DNA of 64,000 nucleotides, from NCBI GenBank assembly GCA_964036275.1, contig OZ038438.1, forward strand, positions 13,100,720 to 13,164,719, read 5' to 3'. The position numbers and the translations under genes are program-made. Positions 12,765 through 24,333 of the stretch are shown in pieces (within the stretch, counting starts at the first letter, position 1; each line of letters starts with the position of its first letter). The notes under the pieces are model-generated. The model did no database searches and was not told the DNA's origin. It saw only the letters and a list, made by a program, of their open reading frames with translations. This DNA comes from Litoditis marina (Eukaryota; Nematoda; Chromadorea; Rhabditida; Rhabditidae).

Positions 12765-15700
12765 ATGATCTGCGAGCTCGTTCTTCTTCTCCTCTGGGCC
12801 AACTGCATTCAAGGTGAACATGTCTTATTGAACAACTGCCGTTTAGCTGTACACTTCAGTACAATGGAACGGTAAAAAATCTTAATTGCAGGGTATAGTC
12901 TTTTCCATTCCTACTGAGACTTCTACAGTAGGACTTCGAAATTTCCAAGCCGTTTTGCTCACTTACTTTTGATCGGAGAATTTCAGGATTTTCGTACCTC
13001 ACTCTCCTTCTCAGGTAGTGCAAATATACGGGAGCATTTTCCATGAACTTCATTTTCAGCTTCACAACAGCCTTCGAAAAGTTTGTAAGGTTATTGTAGG
13101 AGTCTCAGTAGGAATAGTGTGAACTATAGATTGCGATTAAGTTGCAAGAAATGCCCCCATTAACACACATTGTGAAAAGATAGTGTCAAAAGTAGTATAT
13201 CTGCTCGACTGCCCGCGATTGTTTAATGAAAGTTGCAAGAAACGATCGACAGTTATAGCTTATAGAGAGAACTTGTTTTGAAACCTTCCAAGTTGTTTCG
13301 CTTCGAAACAGTGTGAGCCGTAGTTTTCATTACATCCTTGGATCATTAAGGTGTTTACTACCCGCCAGCACCAATGAACAACGAGTTGACATCGGTATAC
13401 GCTTCCTCCACCTGTGACAGCAACTCAGAACTGAAAATAGAAAACTGTGCGGAAGAACTGAATGCGCTGGGTGTTTTCTCGCATGGAGGCGACCAACTGA
13501 GTTTCGGAGCCATGCGCACCAAGTCACGTACTTACTTCGTTCATCTGTGCGGGTTCGTTTGAGTTTCACGTATAAGGTAAACAGAGAATAACAGTTAGGT
13601 AACACTAATTACTCAATGACTGCCATTCTTGCCAGGATTTTCTTTTGAAACAATCCAATGTAGGTATTTATGTGCTTAGATAAACTTTTAACCACGTCAG
13701 TTAAAACTTTTATTATCGTAGAAAAACAAATTGTCATTGTTTCACTGGTGAGATCGCGCGTATGCGGTACCGATTATCATTTGAACAAATTGACCGAGAC
13801 TCTACAAACATGTGTTCCAGCTCTTTTCTGATCAGTGCGATGAGCCACATGTATTGAGGATATTCAATCGTGTGAATTGTTATTCATCTATTATCTTGGA
13901 GCTACGTCATTGCGTTTTCCGTATGTAAGACTATTGAATCGTTTTCTGTATTGTAGAGCTTTCCATCGTTTCAACTCGTGTCTGGGTGGCACCTATATAA
14001 AACAGGCCTGTTATCCCAATGAGCCTCTGAAGTCTCGTTACGCCGTGGCAGACGCAACCCTCGATTATGTTTGTGGAGAAGGCTATGAATGTAGGTTCAC
14101 CCACGTTCTCTTACAAATGACATTTCGTATTGAATATAGAAAGTTCGGAGAATAGAAAAGGTAAAAAAGGACGATTATGTGGACCAGTCCCTTGTCAACA
14201 ACGGTCCTTTAAACTGAAATTGAAAAATGTATTGCAGTTTAAAGGACTGAACCGTTGCGATTGGACCACATAATCGTCCTTCTTTAAGACAAATCGTTAC
14301 TCATCTGTTTTTGGAGTACTAACTATATACTTGACACATTGTATATGTTTCAATGGATAGCGCGCGTATGCATATAATTTGACACATTGTATGACCTAAG
14401 TAAACCAGGAAAAGCCAGGCATATTACAGAGTACTGTATTGAACATAGAAAGTTCTATCTCAACTCCATCCAGTGCTCGAATGGTTAATAACTATTTCAT
14501 GTTGTATATAATTGACTAACTATTTGATGCAATGATTTACGTAATCATTGTCACCCTTCGTTCAGCTATGATGAGCAATTGGGGATGTTACTTGTCTGTG
14601 GCGGCCAGTCAGGAGATAGCCCAATGCGAAGCTGCGTTTCTAAAAGTTGCATCTCGTGCGGAAGAAATGTACAATGACTACTCTCTCGGAGCAGGAGCTT
14701 GCTTGTGAGTGCTAACTACCTGTGTTATTGAAACTGGAAATACATCAAACAGTTACTATAAAATTGAAGAGGAATGCAGCACTGTAATTTATCTGTGCAC
14801 ATTTTCTGTTTACAACGTGTTTCACGTGTCAATTTGTTCGACTGGCTGTATTGGACGGAAATACAATAAAACATCAATTAGCGAATGGCAGTTTCTCTTA
14901 TCGTCGTTTGGTTGATGGACATTTTTTTCATTTCAAACTATTTCTGTTATAGCGCCCTCCACACTTACGTTGATTGCATTCGCCCTAGCATCGAACTGTC
15001 CTGCGGCACTAGGTCCTTCCAAACTGTTACCAAGGTGAGAATGATGCTATAGGTTGAGTTCACGCGTGGTAGAAATCTCTAAGAGGGTTGTAAAAGTCTC
15101 ACACTCGAGTTAGTTTACAAAACAAGGAGGTGAAGCTCTCTGAGCTCCTTGGTCTGTTTGAAAATATTATCGCGACTTCCACACCAGGTGCTGAGTACAG
15201 TAACGCAGTTCATTTCATTTTATAGAGTTCTCAGCTTTCATTTAAGTTTATCATGTCAGAAAGTGAATGCACAGAAATTTTCGCAGATGAACACAAACAT
15301 TAAGCCAAAATACTTCAGACTATCGAAAAGCCTGTGCAGGTTTATCTCCCGTTCTGCACCCTGTCTACGTCTTCAGCTCTACCTTCGCTGTTGTTTTTGT
15401 TGTCGTTGATTATTGTGAATTTGTAATCAGTCATTAACTGGAATGAATGAATCTACACAAAAGTCATCGAAATGTTTGTACTGATATTTCATAGTTCACG
15501 TGAAATCACCATCTTTGGTGCACCAACACAAATTGTTGTTCCAACCACACAATAAAAGGTACTAACAAAACCAGTGAGAAAGTTATTAGCACATGCGCAA
15601 GCCTACTTTTTGATCACAGGTTCCAACCCAAAACGAAGCAAAATCGTTAACTTCCGCTTTCTACGACTTTTGATGAAAAAACAGCTTCCGTGGAATTTCA

Positions 15701-15865
15701 TCCAACTACTAGTAAACTACTTGTACATGGAATGTTCGACCATTAATTATTCTCTTCATCAGTGTTGTTGATTTTAAATGTTGGCAGTTCGACGTTGAGA
15801 CTTCGAATCGTATTAGTGTCAATTATTGGGAGAGTCGCGTGTATGGAGAGGGCAGAGCAGTATAA
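12765..15865 (+). CDS. Secreted cysteine-rich protein with two five-cysteine modules
   Basis: Six exons: 12765-12813, 13369-13552, 13957-14090, 14566-14704, 14953-15034, 15788-15865; 221 residues, all phases consistent. Residues 1-16 ([16 protein letters not shown]) are a signal peptide. The mature part has 11 cysteines at 32, 43, 77, 86, 96, 117, 130, 143, 168, 177 and 186. The order reads as two copies of one module, C-x(10-12)-C-x(24-33)-C-x8-C-x(8-9)-C (32-96 and 130-186), joined by a linker with a single extra cysteine. Cysteine spacing of this kind occurs in secreted worm domains such as DUF19 or CPG4-like proteins, but I cannot assign it to one. The last intron (15035-15787) is long and could hide an exon, though the join made is in frame. 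Two MITEs sit in its introns. The tail after residue 196 is hydrophilic and unremarkable. Function unknown, probably extracellular. Confidence 0.75.
12894..13128. mobile_element. TA-flanked MITE, family 1, full copy
   Basis: The element begins TATAGTCTTTTCCATTCC and its far end, read on the other strand, begins TATAGTTCACACTATTCC; the two share CCTACTGAGACT(T/C)CTACA as an imperfect terminal inverted repeat of about 35 bases. The outer TA on each side would be the target duplication, as for Tc1/mariner-derived MITEs. It lies in intron 1 of the cysteine-rich gene. A truncated copy lies at 33893-34064 and a short internally deleted copy at 51685-51765. Confidence 0.65.
14168..14281. mobile_element. 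Fold-back MITE, family 2, copy A
   Basis: A palindrome of about 114 bases. The left arm AAGGACGATTATGTGG(A)CC is mirrored by GGACCACATAATCGTCCTT on the right, and the inner arms TCCTTTAAACTG and CAGTTTAAAGGA pair again around a short spacer. It lies in intron 3 of the cysteine-rich gene. A second copy is at 49550-49660 in an intron of FAAH copy B. Confidence 0.75.
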
Positions 15866-16444
15866 TTTGGATCCGGATGTTGCTCGGGCTCCATTCCGCG
15901 GGGACTTCTTCCTAGTTAGACATTATGCCAGCCATACAAAATCACGTATTTATCCAGGATTCAAAGTAACTTCAGTTTTGCAGCACCACTAAACGGTGTA
16001 TATGTATATTCTCGTCTATATTGCTCTTTTTCCTTAGACATCATAGAGTATGCACACATCCTGACAAAACTCTTAACTCATCCGTTCACGGTTTTATATC
16101 ACCCAATCTGAGAATTTGTATAAGATGTGACTGATTTTCCAGTCTGCTTGCTGAAATAAAACGCTATAGGAGAAAAAATTCGTAGAGCAAGTTTGCTTTC
16201 TCCGTGAAGATAGCAATACGCGTTATTTGTGCGGGTTTGTGTCATTACAACTTTGTGCTTATTTACTTCAGTACACGAGTCGAAATCTACTACTGTGAAC
16301 ATATAAGATGCCTTTTCAAGTCCAGAACACTTCTGACTGTACTGCAGCGCAATTGGAACCCCACGTTTGGTACGTAATTCATTATTTAACAACTTGAAAG
16401 CATTTGTTCCGTTACAACTTGAACCTAAATTGAATATTTTCAGG
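15866..16444. other. Intergenic spacer, nothing recognised
   Basis: Short gap between two same-strand genes. It ends in a strong acceptor (tattttcag) one base before the receptor start codon. An upstream coding exon of the receptor could lie here, but none with the right phase was evident. Confidence 0.4.
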
Positions 16445-19400
16445 ATGATACATATACTGGAAGTATGCTTCGCTGTTCTATCTATCATCGGTAATTGTAT
16501 TCTGACCGTGGTTATACATGATGCAATACCTATTCGGTTCGCTCAACGGAGAATGTTGGTAGGTAGTGTTGAGATGTGTCACATCGGTCAGATCTCATAC
16601 CTCTTCGTTTGATAAAACCGTTTCCTACAATCTCAATAAACTCAAATTAGCTGTACACATCTCAAAGCCTCATTTTCATGGAAACTAAATGAAAATATTC
16701 ATTCATTTTCAAAAATCAGTTTTGGATTTTGTTAGTTTTCTATGTTGGTAGGTAAAATGTTTGGACTTTGTACGCTAATAAAACCATCTATCTGTATTTA
16801 ATAGTTATATAACTTTTCAGCTTAGGTTGTCGAGGTAAATTTAGCACCATTCTCTATATATACCAAAACTAATTTTGGGTTGTTACCCTGAAAATTTACA
16901 GGCATCCGTCTCCATGAACTTTGCTTTTTTGGGAGGTTTTCAGTTCACGCGGAACGTATTCTTCTTGATATCGGTGTACACACCATGCTTAAATACGGTA
17001 AGCTTTTCACACAGATGTTTTCATACATGTTTGTTTGTTCAATTTTATGGATTTCGTGAACTGTTGATTTTCCACTTGCTCAACTTTTCCGAGTTAAAGG
17101 TGACCTCGGTGTCCTGCAAACTTCAAGAATTTCCTCTACTGTTCTGCTACATTCACTGTGCATTAGCGACGTGTATTGTTACGTTACAAACTGGCCATAA
17201 TCTGAAGTGAGTTTCATATGTTCCACATCAATATAATTTCTCATTCAATGTCTGTTATTTCATTTCTAGTCGTTTTTTTTTCCGAAAGACTATCACATTT
17301 TCTTTGAATAACTATCACATAGATTTATTATATTGTTCTCTAGTAATTGTGGTGTTTATCTCAAAATGGTGGATGTTTATGTTTAGAGATTCAGTTTAAA
17401 AGTTAGGCCGACCGAATCAAATGTTATAATCCGTGTTTGAACCGCAGGAACGAGCGTCGCGTTCTTTCCTGCTCTTCGACCTGTGGGGTCTGGCAAAGTG
17501 CGTTGATGGTGGTCTGTATTGCTATCACGTTGATATTCACCGCGTTCGACGAGGATTCACACCCGTTGACCATGAATCAGGTATGTTAGTACACGTCAAC
17601 AATAACTAATCGATTCAATGTTTTTTTCATAATCGAAATTGAATATGTGTTTAATAAAAACTCTCCCAATAAGAACTAACGCTACCATAATCCATATTCA
17701 TCACTAGCTATTCTGAACCTAATTTGTGAAAATACGCCTGTTTTACAGTGTACAATACTGCTGGCCCTGCGGAAGCAACAGCTCAGCTTCTGGTTTCTAA
17801 CACTCCTCGTTGTTCTATACACTGTGGCTCTTGTAACGTCATCATTGATAGCGCAGCGGAAAAATAACAGGTTAATACTTCATCACATGTAACTGGTGTG
17901 GTATTTAAGCAGGTTTTGTTCTTATTCATTCCACAAATAGATGTGATTATTTTATCACGCTATGTTTCTGGAAATGAAACAATTCAGTAGTAAAATGACG
18001 TTCACTGGGTGTAAATATTATTACGAAGATAGAATTGTGATATCTTTTGGGACTCGCACTCAAGTTGTCGTTCTTATTGTCGACGACCTTTGCATATACG
18101 CGTGTTTCCCGTTCACTGTTCTATACTGTGAAAACGTTGTTTGCTTACAGAAAAAGTCTTCAAGAACGGATCAAAAAGACAATCGAAAAAAGTATAAAAA
18201 AACATAAAAAAATTTTTATTAGCCATATAACATCATTTGATTTTTTCAGTTTGTTCCCTACCACGGTGTTTGCCATTTCCATGCGAGATTTGATAACTAT
18301 TGAAGCCATATTATGGGAAGTGTCACTGTTGGTGACCGGTTGTTCTGTGCTATATATGCACGTGATCATCGAACCATGTTTAGAGGTAAAATATACAATA
18401 CAATACAATACAAGCTTTATTTTTCTCCCGTATCACAGAGTGTTGTGTGAAGGTGTTGTTGGCGTCAAAAGGGCGCTGGGAGTTGAAGGAACAGAGTCTT
18501 TTAGGAAGACAACGGCTATCCTCCAAGAGGCTGTCTGTTACATTCAGGTTGCAAGTCTAAAGTAGATAATTTACGTTTAAAATACAATTACAAACTACTA
18601 TCAAAACAAGGCAAAAGGGATAAACAGGTTCTTTACTTTACAAAAGGTTGTCAGAACCACATAGAAATAAACCATCGATTATTGTTTAAGATATGTTCGT
18701 GGGGTCAAGTTCAAAAACATTCAATCAACTAACTGAAAACTTCCGAAACACGTTTCTGAACACAACATTTTTCAGTGCGTGATGCTTGTGATAGAACTCG
18801 GCTTTGTATTCATTCCCTTGTTGATATCCTTTCTTCATCCAGTTTTGATGATATGGTGAGTGGGAAGCGTTCTTGTTAGAGGAAGTAGTTCAACGAACGA
18901 AGACCTTGTTTGTACTTCCGATCAACATTGTAGTTGAGGCAACCGCAACCACAATGTTTCCAGTATTATGTACAGTGTCCCAGTGGTGCAGTGCCTGTCA
19001 GCGCGCCTCCGCCTAGGGTCCCGCAGGTTCGATTCCTGGCTGGCAATGATGTATTTGTAACCTAAATCTGTCAATCCTCTGAGAATTACTGACGATACCC
19101 ATTCGGTTGCTGAGCAGTTATTTTTGTTCAGCACTGAACATTAACTAAAATAGGAACAATAACTACGCGCTGTTTTTCACTTGTAATTACACGCAAGACT
19201 TTTCGTTTGGAATTTAGGTATCTGTTTCCTGTCAGAGACGCTGCAGTTAGAGTATTTCCGCAATTACAATACGTACTACCCGAATACGAATTGGTACCTC
19301 CACCTCCAGTCAGATGTCATCAAGGTTGGTCGAACTAAAACAAAAACATTGGAGAATGCTCAGGGTAGGGCCAAATTTTGAGTGGTCCGCGTCGAATGAG

Positions 19401-19627
19401 TTTTGTGCCTAAATAAATGATTCAGCAGTCGCTCTAACACTCATCCAAACTAAGTTATGGAAAGTGATGTTTGAACTCATCACACATCATGATATACAGT
19501 TCCCTGGTTTGTTTTACTGGTGACAGAAGTACAGATTCTTTTTTCAGATAATTCTGCCACCAAATCACCGGTTCTCATTCAACTTCAGCCAAAACTTATC
19601 GATGATTTCACGCAAAACAGCATTTAA
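16445..19627 (+). CDS. Seven-transmembrane receptor-like protein (putative GPCR)
   Basis: Nine exons: 16445-16558, 16902-16997, 17100-17206, 17448-17580, 17749-17870, 18151-18385, 18776-18855, 19218-19324, 19548-19627; 357 residues with every phase matching. Hydrophobic helices fall near residues 5-27 (with a GN pair as in rhodopsin-like TM1), 40-63, 80-98, 118-138 (with W), 162-184, 230-265 and 272-296. Cysteines near the start of helix 3 (SCKLQ) and in the loop before helix 5 (residue 151) could form the usual disulfide. The DRY position reads QTGH and the NPxxY position reads HPVLM, so both hallmark motifs are degenerate. A lysine-rich stretch (192-215) forms the third cytoplasmic loop, and a 60-residue tail follows helix 7. 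Probably a divergent chemosensory or peptide receptor; ligand unknown. Start: the ATG directly follows an acceptor, so a trans-spliced leader or upstream exon is possible. Confidence 0.68.
18386..18775 (-). mobile_element. Possible 3' end of a non-LTR element in a receptor intron
   Basis: At 18393-18420, read on the minus strand, AATAAAGCTTG runs into a (TATTG)n repeat, the form of a retroelement 3' tail. No reverse-transcriptase remnant was identified in the intron, so only a short 3' fragment is inferred. Confidence 0.35.
18966..19046 (+). repeat. tRNA-like sequence, likely tRNA-derived SINE or tRNA pseudogene
   Basis: The stretch has an A-box-like TGGTGCAGTGCC and, about 45 bases on, a B-box GGTTCGATTCC with a pairing T-arm (CAGG/CCTG). 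The acceptor ends do not pair and no proper anticodon arm forms, so it is not a working tRNA gene. It lies in an intron of the 7TM gene. Confidence 0.55.
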
Positions 19628-20167
19628 GAGTAAGTTGGTGGAACCTGTTCTTCTTTACATGTTTATGAAATGTTTCTCGGAAATTTATCACAGTCGACAA
19701 GCCCGATCGGCTAGATGTCGCTCGAGGTATTGTTCTTCTTGTGATGTGAGATCAAGAATACGCCCAATCGAGTACACATTCGCCAGTTGCGCATTGCTGT
19801 CACTGAAAACAGAGGATTTGTTTCGTTGTAAGTAAATGAGTTCTACGTAAAACTCATAATCGGCCAGATCACAAGCAACTCAAACAAAAGTGGGCATCAT
19901 CGGCTAATAGTTATATCAATCTCATCACGATATTGATATTTTGAAATTTTATCAGCCTCGCTTAAATGTACCAAGTACTCAATGAGCTCTAAAATGTCTC
20001 GCGAACATTTGAGCAAGTTGTGTGATGACATCTACGAAAAAACGCATTCCTACAACATTATTTCGAATTGTTCGCATTTCTCGCATCTTTCTATTGTTAT
20101 CTCTACATCGGGCTTCTCATTCTGCGCAACGATTCAATAAAATGATGTCATAAAGAACTCGTCCAAT
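19628..20167. other. Convergent intergenic region
   Basis: The receptor gene and the coiled-coil gene end toward each other here. AATAAA for the plus-strand gene is at 20136-20141, close to the stop codon of the opposite gene, so the two transcripts probably overlap at their 3' ends. Confidence 0.5.
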
Positions 20168-23100
20168 TCACCTCAAAATGAAACTGAAGAGTGCAGATTT
20201 ACTAGAATCATCTAATCCTTGGCTCTGGAATGATTCGGAGCTGCTGCCTCCACTGTGTACATGAAGCCCTGGAATAATAGAATTCTAACTATTTTCAGAA
20301 GTGTTCCGCGGGGAAATCAGGTAGTTCTACTGAACACGATTGATGTGAATCCTACCTCTCATTGGAGGTGACGTGGAGAGTAGACGTAACTTGTTGATGA
20401 TTGACTTTTGGTTATGAATTATGATGCTCCGTTCACATAGTTCGCTCTCGAGATCAGCCACACGCCGCTCCCACTGTAATTGCCCATTTTTGTAAATTTA
20501 ATTAGAAGGAAATCTCATATTTAAGTTTTAGTTGAAAAGATAACTCAAGATCAAATGTTTCAAGATTGAACTTACGCGTTCGATAACATCTGACATACTG
20601 GAGCTAGACAGTATTTCTCGCTGTTTGTTCAATTCACGCTGAACCTCTTCGATTTCCACACTCATTTTTAGCTCCTGCAATGTCTATATGTGAGCACAAC
20701 ATCTCTCATTATTAAATTATCCAGGTTCAAACATTAGGAACCACACCTAAAAATGGTTTTTCATTGTATTTCTGATGGTTCCCTAGGAGGTGATCCAAAT
20801 ATTCTCGAACGACATACCTTAGCCAAAATATCGTCCTTCTGATGTTGTGTCTTTTGCTTCATTTGTTTGAGCTCCTGTGCGATCCGTTCATTTTCCTTGG
20901 AAGACTCTCTCAATTTGCTATTCAGCAACTCAATATCTTCTCTGGAGTATGATGAACTTGTTATAAAAAACAGCAGTTTCGATTTTTCTCTATCATTCAA
21001 TTTTGCCGAGTGAAACTTCTGATTTATGTTTTTTTACCAGACATCAACGTGATCGGTACTGTTTACATGATATAAAGTTTCCATTTCCCGTCCTGTCTTT
21101 CCAAGGATGAGACTGCAAACTACCCACCTCATAGAATCAATTACGTCTGTGTGTCGCGTTTCTTTGCTTTTCTGTAGTTCAAGTTGCTCAATCAGTTGTT
21201 CGGAATGTTGTTTACTTTCATTCATCTCTTTCTTCAATAAAGTGATCTCATTGTCTTTTGCCTCCACAAGTGCACACAATTCGTCAATCTCGCCAGTCAA
21301 TTCAGTGTATTGCTGAAATAAAACTCGATCAAAACAAGTCCCAGGAAAACGAATAAATTATTGTATGTACCGTTAATTGTCCTTCCGTAAACCTACTGAA
21401 AGCAATACAGCACTGATAAATATCGAAATCGTTTGTAGTTTGCATGGATGAAGGCTACTCGCAAACTGACCGATTGTCAGATCAATTTTGAGTTGTGGTT
21501 TGATCAGCGAACACCATGTTTGGACTCTTTTTAGCACCATCGTCGAACTACAACCACAAAGCAAAACCATCCTTTATAAATAGAACGACTAGTCAAGCAG
21601 ATTCGTGAAGCGGATGGGATTTATGTGGGTTATAAGTGCTACTTCATAATCACAACTTGGATCATACATAAGATTTATCCTTCTGGAACAATTTTTTCAA
21701 TAACGTATTTACCAACCTGCTCCGCCTCTACATCAACCTGATCAACATAGCCGTTTGCTTCTTGCAACTGTTGTGTCAGTGACAATATTTCTGCTTCGTA
21801 CTCCTGCAATGGACAGATAGAAGGAGAATGCAGAATTCTGAATAAAAGTATAGTATACAACATTTATAGATGTATGATATTCATTACGTTTACCGCGAGA
21901 TAACTATCAACATGTTCCTGAATTAAATAAGCTACACTTACCTCGACGGTCTTTGCACTTTCGGAACTTTCGCTCATTGTATTCTCCGGGTTTTCGGACG
22001 ATTCAGCAGCAGATGTGTGGGGTTGTTGGTCTAGTTCCATTTTGTTAGCTGTCTGCAACATACAGTTGAAGCAGTAGTGTCTAATGTTAGCCGATTAGTG
22101 TCACCAGTAGGTACAGATAACAACAAACAGGATATGGAATATTTTTGAAACATTGAGCAGTTAGACTTTTACCTTATTGTAATATTATATTTGTATTCTA
22201 ATAACAACAACCCAAGAACTGGGAGGCAAACAATGCAATGCGTAATAACCATAATTCACTGCTATTAAATAAAGTCATAAAAAGTTCATTCAAAATGTTT
22301 AATCACTGATGGTCCTCTGTTCTCTTATTGTGTTCGAGATGTGTTTATGTTATTCATCTCTAATCTTCCCATTGCGGGTAAGTTCATGAAGGTTATGCCA
22401 AAATAACAAATAAGTCGAGCAACACTTTGCTTATGTGATTGAATAACTGGTTTTAGCGAACGCAAATGTAGATGGACCTTTCAATGTAAGCAAAACGAAC
22501 AGCAGAACAAGTGTCTATTTCGGAAACGTAGTGGTATTGGCGGTGAAAAAAGTGGCGTAAGCTATTTGATGTCCAAACTAGCCACATGTAACAAAGGAGT
22601 ATTTAACTACACTATGCAGGACCTGAACATTCAATGAACTGTGAAAGTACAATTATTTTCCTGCTCTAAATCAGAGTGTTGATCTGACAACTCAAAGCTT
22701 GTTATGAGATTGGCACTTTGAACAGAGAACGAGTGCCAGTTATACTTTTTAACATGGCCAACGAGTCTAATATTGTAAAGTCAATGAGCGGATTAAGGTT
22801 CCAAAATCACTGTAAGTTGCCACAGAAGAAGCTCAGACACATGGTATAATCACATCGTAGGTGGAGGGACAACTGTACATTGTTTTCAATAGAGATTAAC
22901 TCAGCGGCTTTGTTTAGATAACTTGGAGAAAGTTCAAATATTTGTCACAGTGTTCCATTCGAACGGTTGAAATCAGCATAACCGTAATTGAAGACATTTT
23001 TTCATGAAAACAAAAATTATTTTTGAATTGTTGAAGGATCGTTAACAGCAGGAATCACAGAGAAACAATAACAATCATCCACAATCAAAAAGCAGTGTTT

Positions 23101-24322
23101 CTATGACATCCTGTAAAACATTGCAGGCCAAAGTGTTTCAAACAAAGACACAAAAACTAGTTTTCCTCAAGACAAAGGCCGAAACAAAAGTAATAACAAA
23201 ACCATAATAGGAAATTAGTGACTTACGCAGCCTCGGTTGATGTTATCAGTAATATGGCGGTTTTCGTGCCTGAAAAATGACCCTGAGTCACCGGGTGTGG
23301 CCTTTCAACAAGAGAAACCACAATTGTATCAATTGGGCGTACTGCTCGACCACTTTCAATTACACAAATAACGTTACGAATCAACAAGAATGTGAACTAT
23401 CATGACCACGTTTGTCTGCAGAAAATCTATCGTTAAGCGTATTTCAGAAAAAAAAGAGAAATATGAATGTTAACTGGTTTTATAAGATTACTACTGTTAC
23501 TAACATGTAAACTGACCCGGTTGTTAAACCATGGCTACTATGATGATATTGCATTTCCGTGGGTATTTTCGAGTTAGAATCGATTGATTGAGATTATAGA
23601 GATACTGTCTCCGGTTTAAGGAACTGGTTTGAGGGGGACCTCTTTTGAACAAAGTGTGTTGCCGTGATCATGCACAAGTTATTTTGCAAGCGGAATTTTA
23701 TCACAAAGAGTAAATCATACACTCATGACTATTTATGTCAAAGTTGTACGTGAACATGTCAATGTCATATAACAGGAACAGTCTGTGATTTAAACGAAAT
23801 TACTCACTCATTGCTGGTTTCAAAGTGTGACAACTGTTCCGTACTTCCGGTGGGGGTGCAGTAACCATCGAAGTTATCGTCGGAGAATACGGCCTGCGAA
23901 TTATCGACATGAATGAAAAACAAACATTTTTTCGAGGTCCTCTGTTCAACATTTCTTCAGGAGTTGACAGGATCTAAGCTCAAGTTCATTTAATCGCTTT
24001 GTTCATGATAAATTTCAAGAAGCATCAGTTGTAGGGTACGCTTTCTGTGCATGTTCTAGAAGTATGATGTTCTCCATATGTTCAAGGGTATTATTCAATT
24101 GACTTGCCGATGTGTCTTGTCTGTATGCGAGGCTGCGTCGCACAGTTGATATGAGTAAGGTGTCTGCTAATCTGTTCCGTCAAATGGCAGCTACAGTTTC
24201 AATGAAATACCCGCGATACTCCTTCATGAGATTGTCGAACTCACCATGTCATCGACATCTTTATCGTCGCTTGATAAAATGATCGACTGTTCCATGCTTT
24301 CTCGAGATCGAGAAGAGGACAT
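20168..24322 (-). CDS. Coiled-coil protein, unknown family
   Basis: Ten exons: 24322(24333)-24245, 23893-23808, 23269-23227, 22052-21942, 21803-21717, 21312-21128, 20941-20818, 20674-20576, 20473-20356, 20268-20168; 343 residues from the ATG at 24322, all joins in frame. Residues 1-105 are acidic and serine-rich, apparently disordered (MSSSRSRESMEQS, ILSSDDKDVDDM, SENPENTMSESSESAK). From about 106 to 295 the chain is a long heptad-rich coiled coil (EYEAEILSLTQQLQEANG, ITLLKKEMNESKQHSEQL, NERIAQELKQMKQ, VEIEEVQRELNKQRE, ADLESEL). It ends with a serine-rich tail. No catalytic or GRIP-type motif is visible. Centrosomal, Golgi-tether or cytoskeletal scaffold roles fit such architecture, but none can be chosen. 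An acceptor precedes the ATG by 11 bases, so the true N-terminus may lie further upstream. Confidence 0.72.
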
Positions 24323-24333
24323 TCTATCTGAGT

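Noticed and set aside
18151..18250. A 66-base AT-rich intron (GTATAA...TTTTCAG) inside receptor exon 6
   Set aside because: Splicing it out shifts the frame into a stop; reading through keeps all downstream phases.
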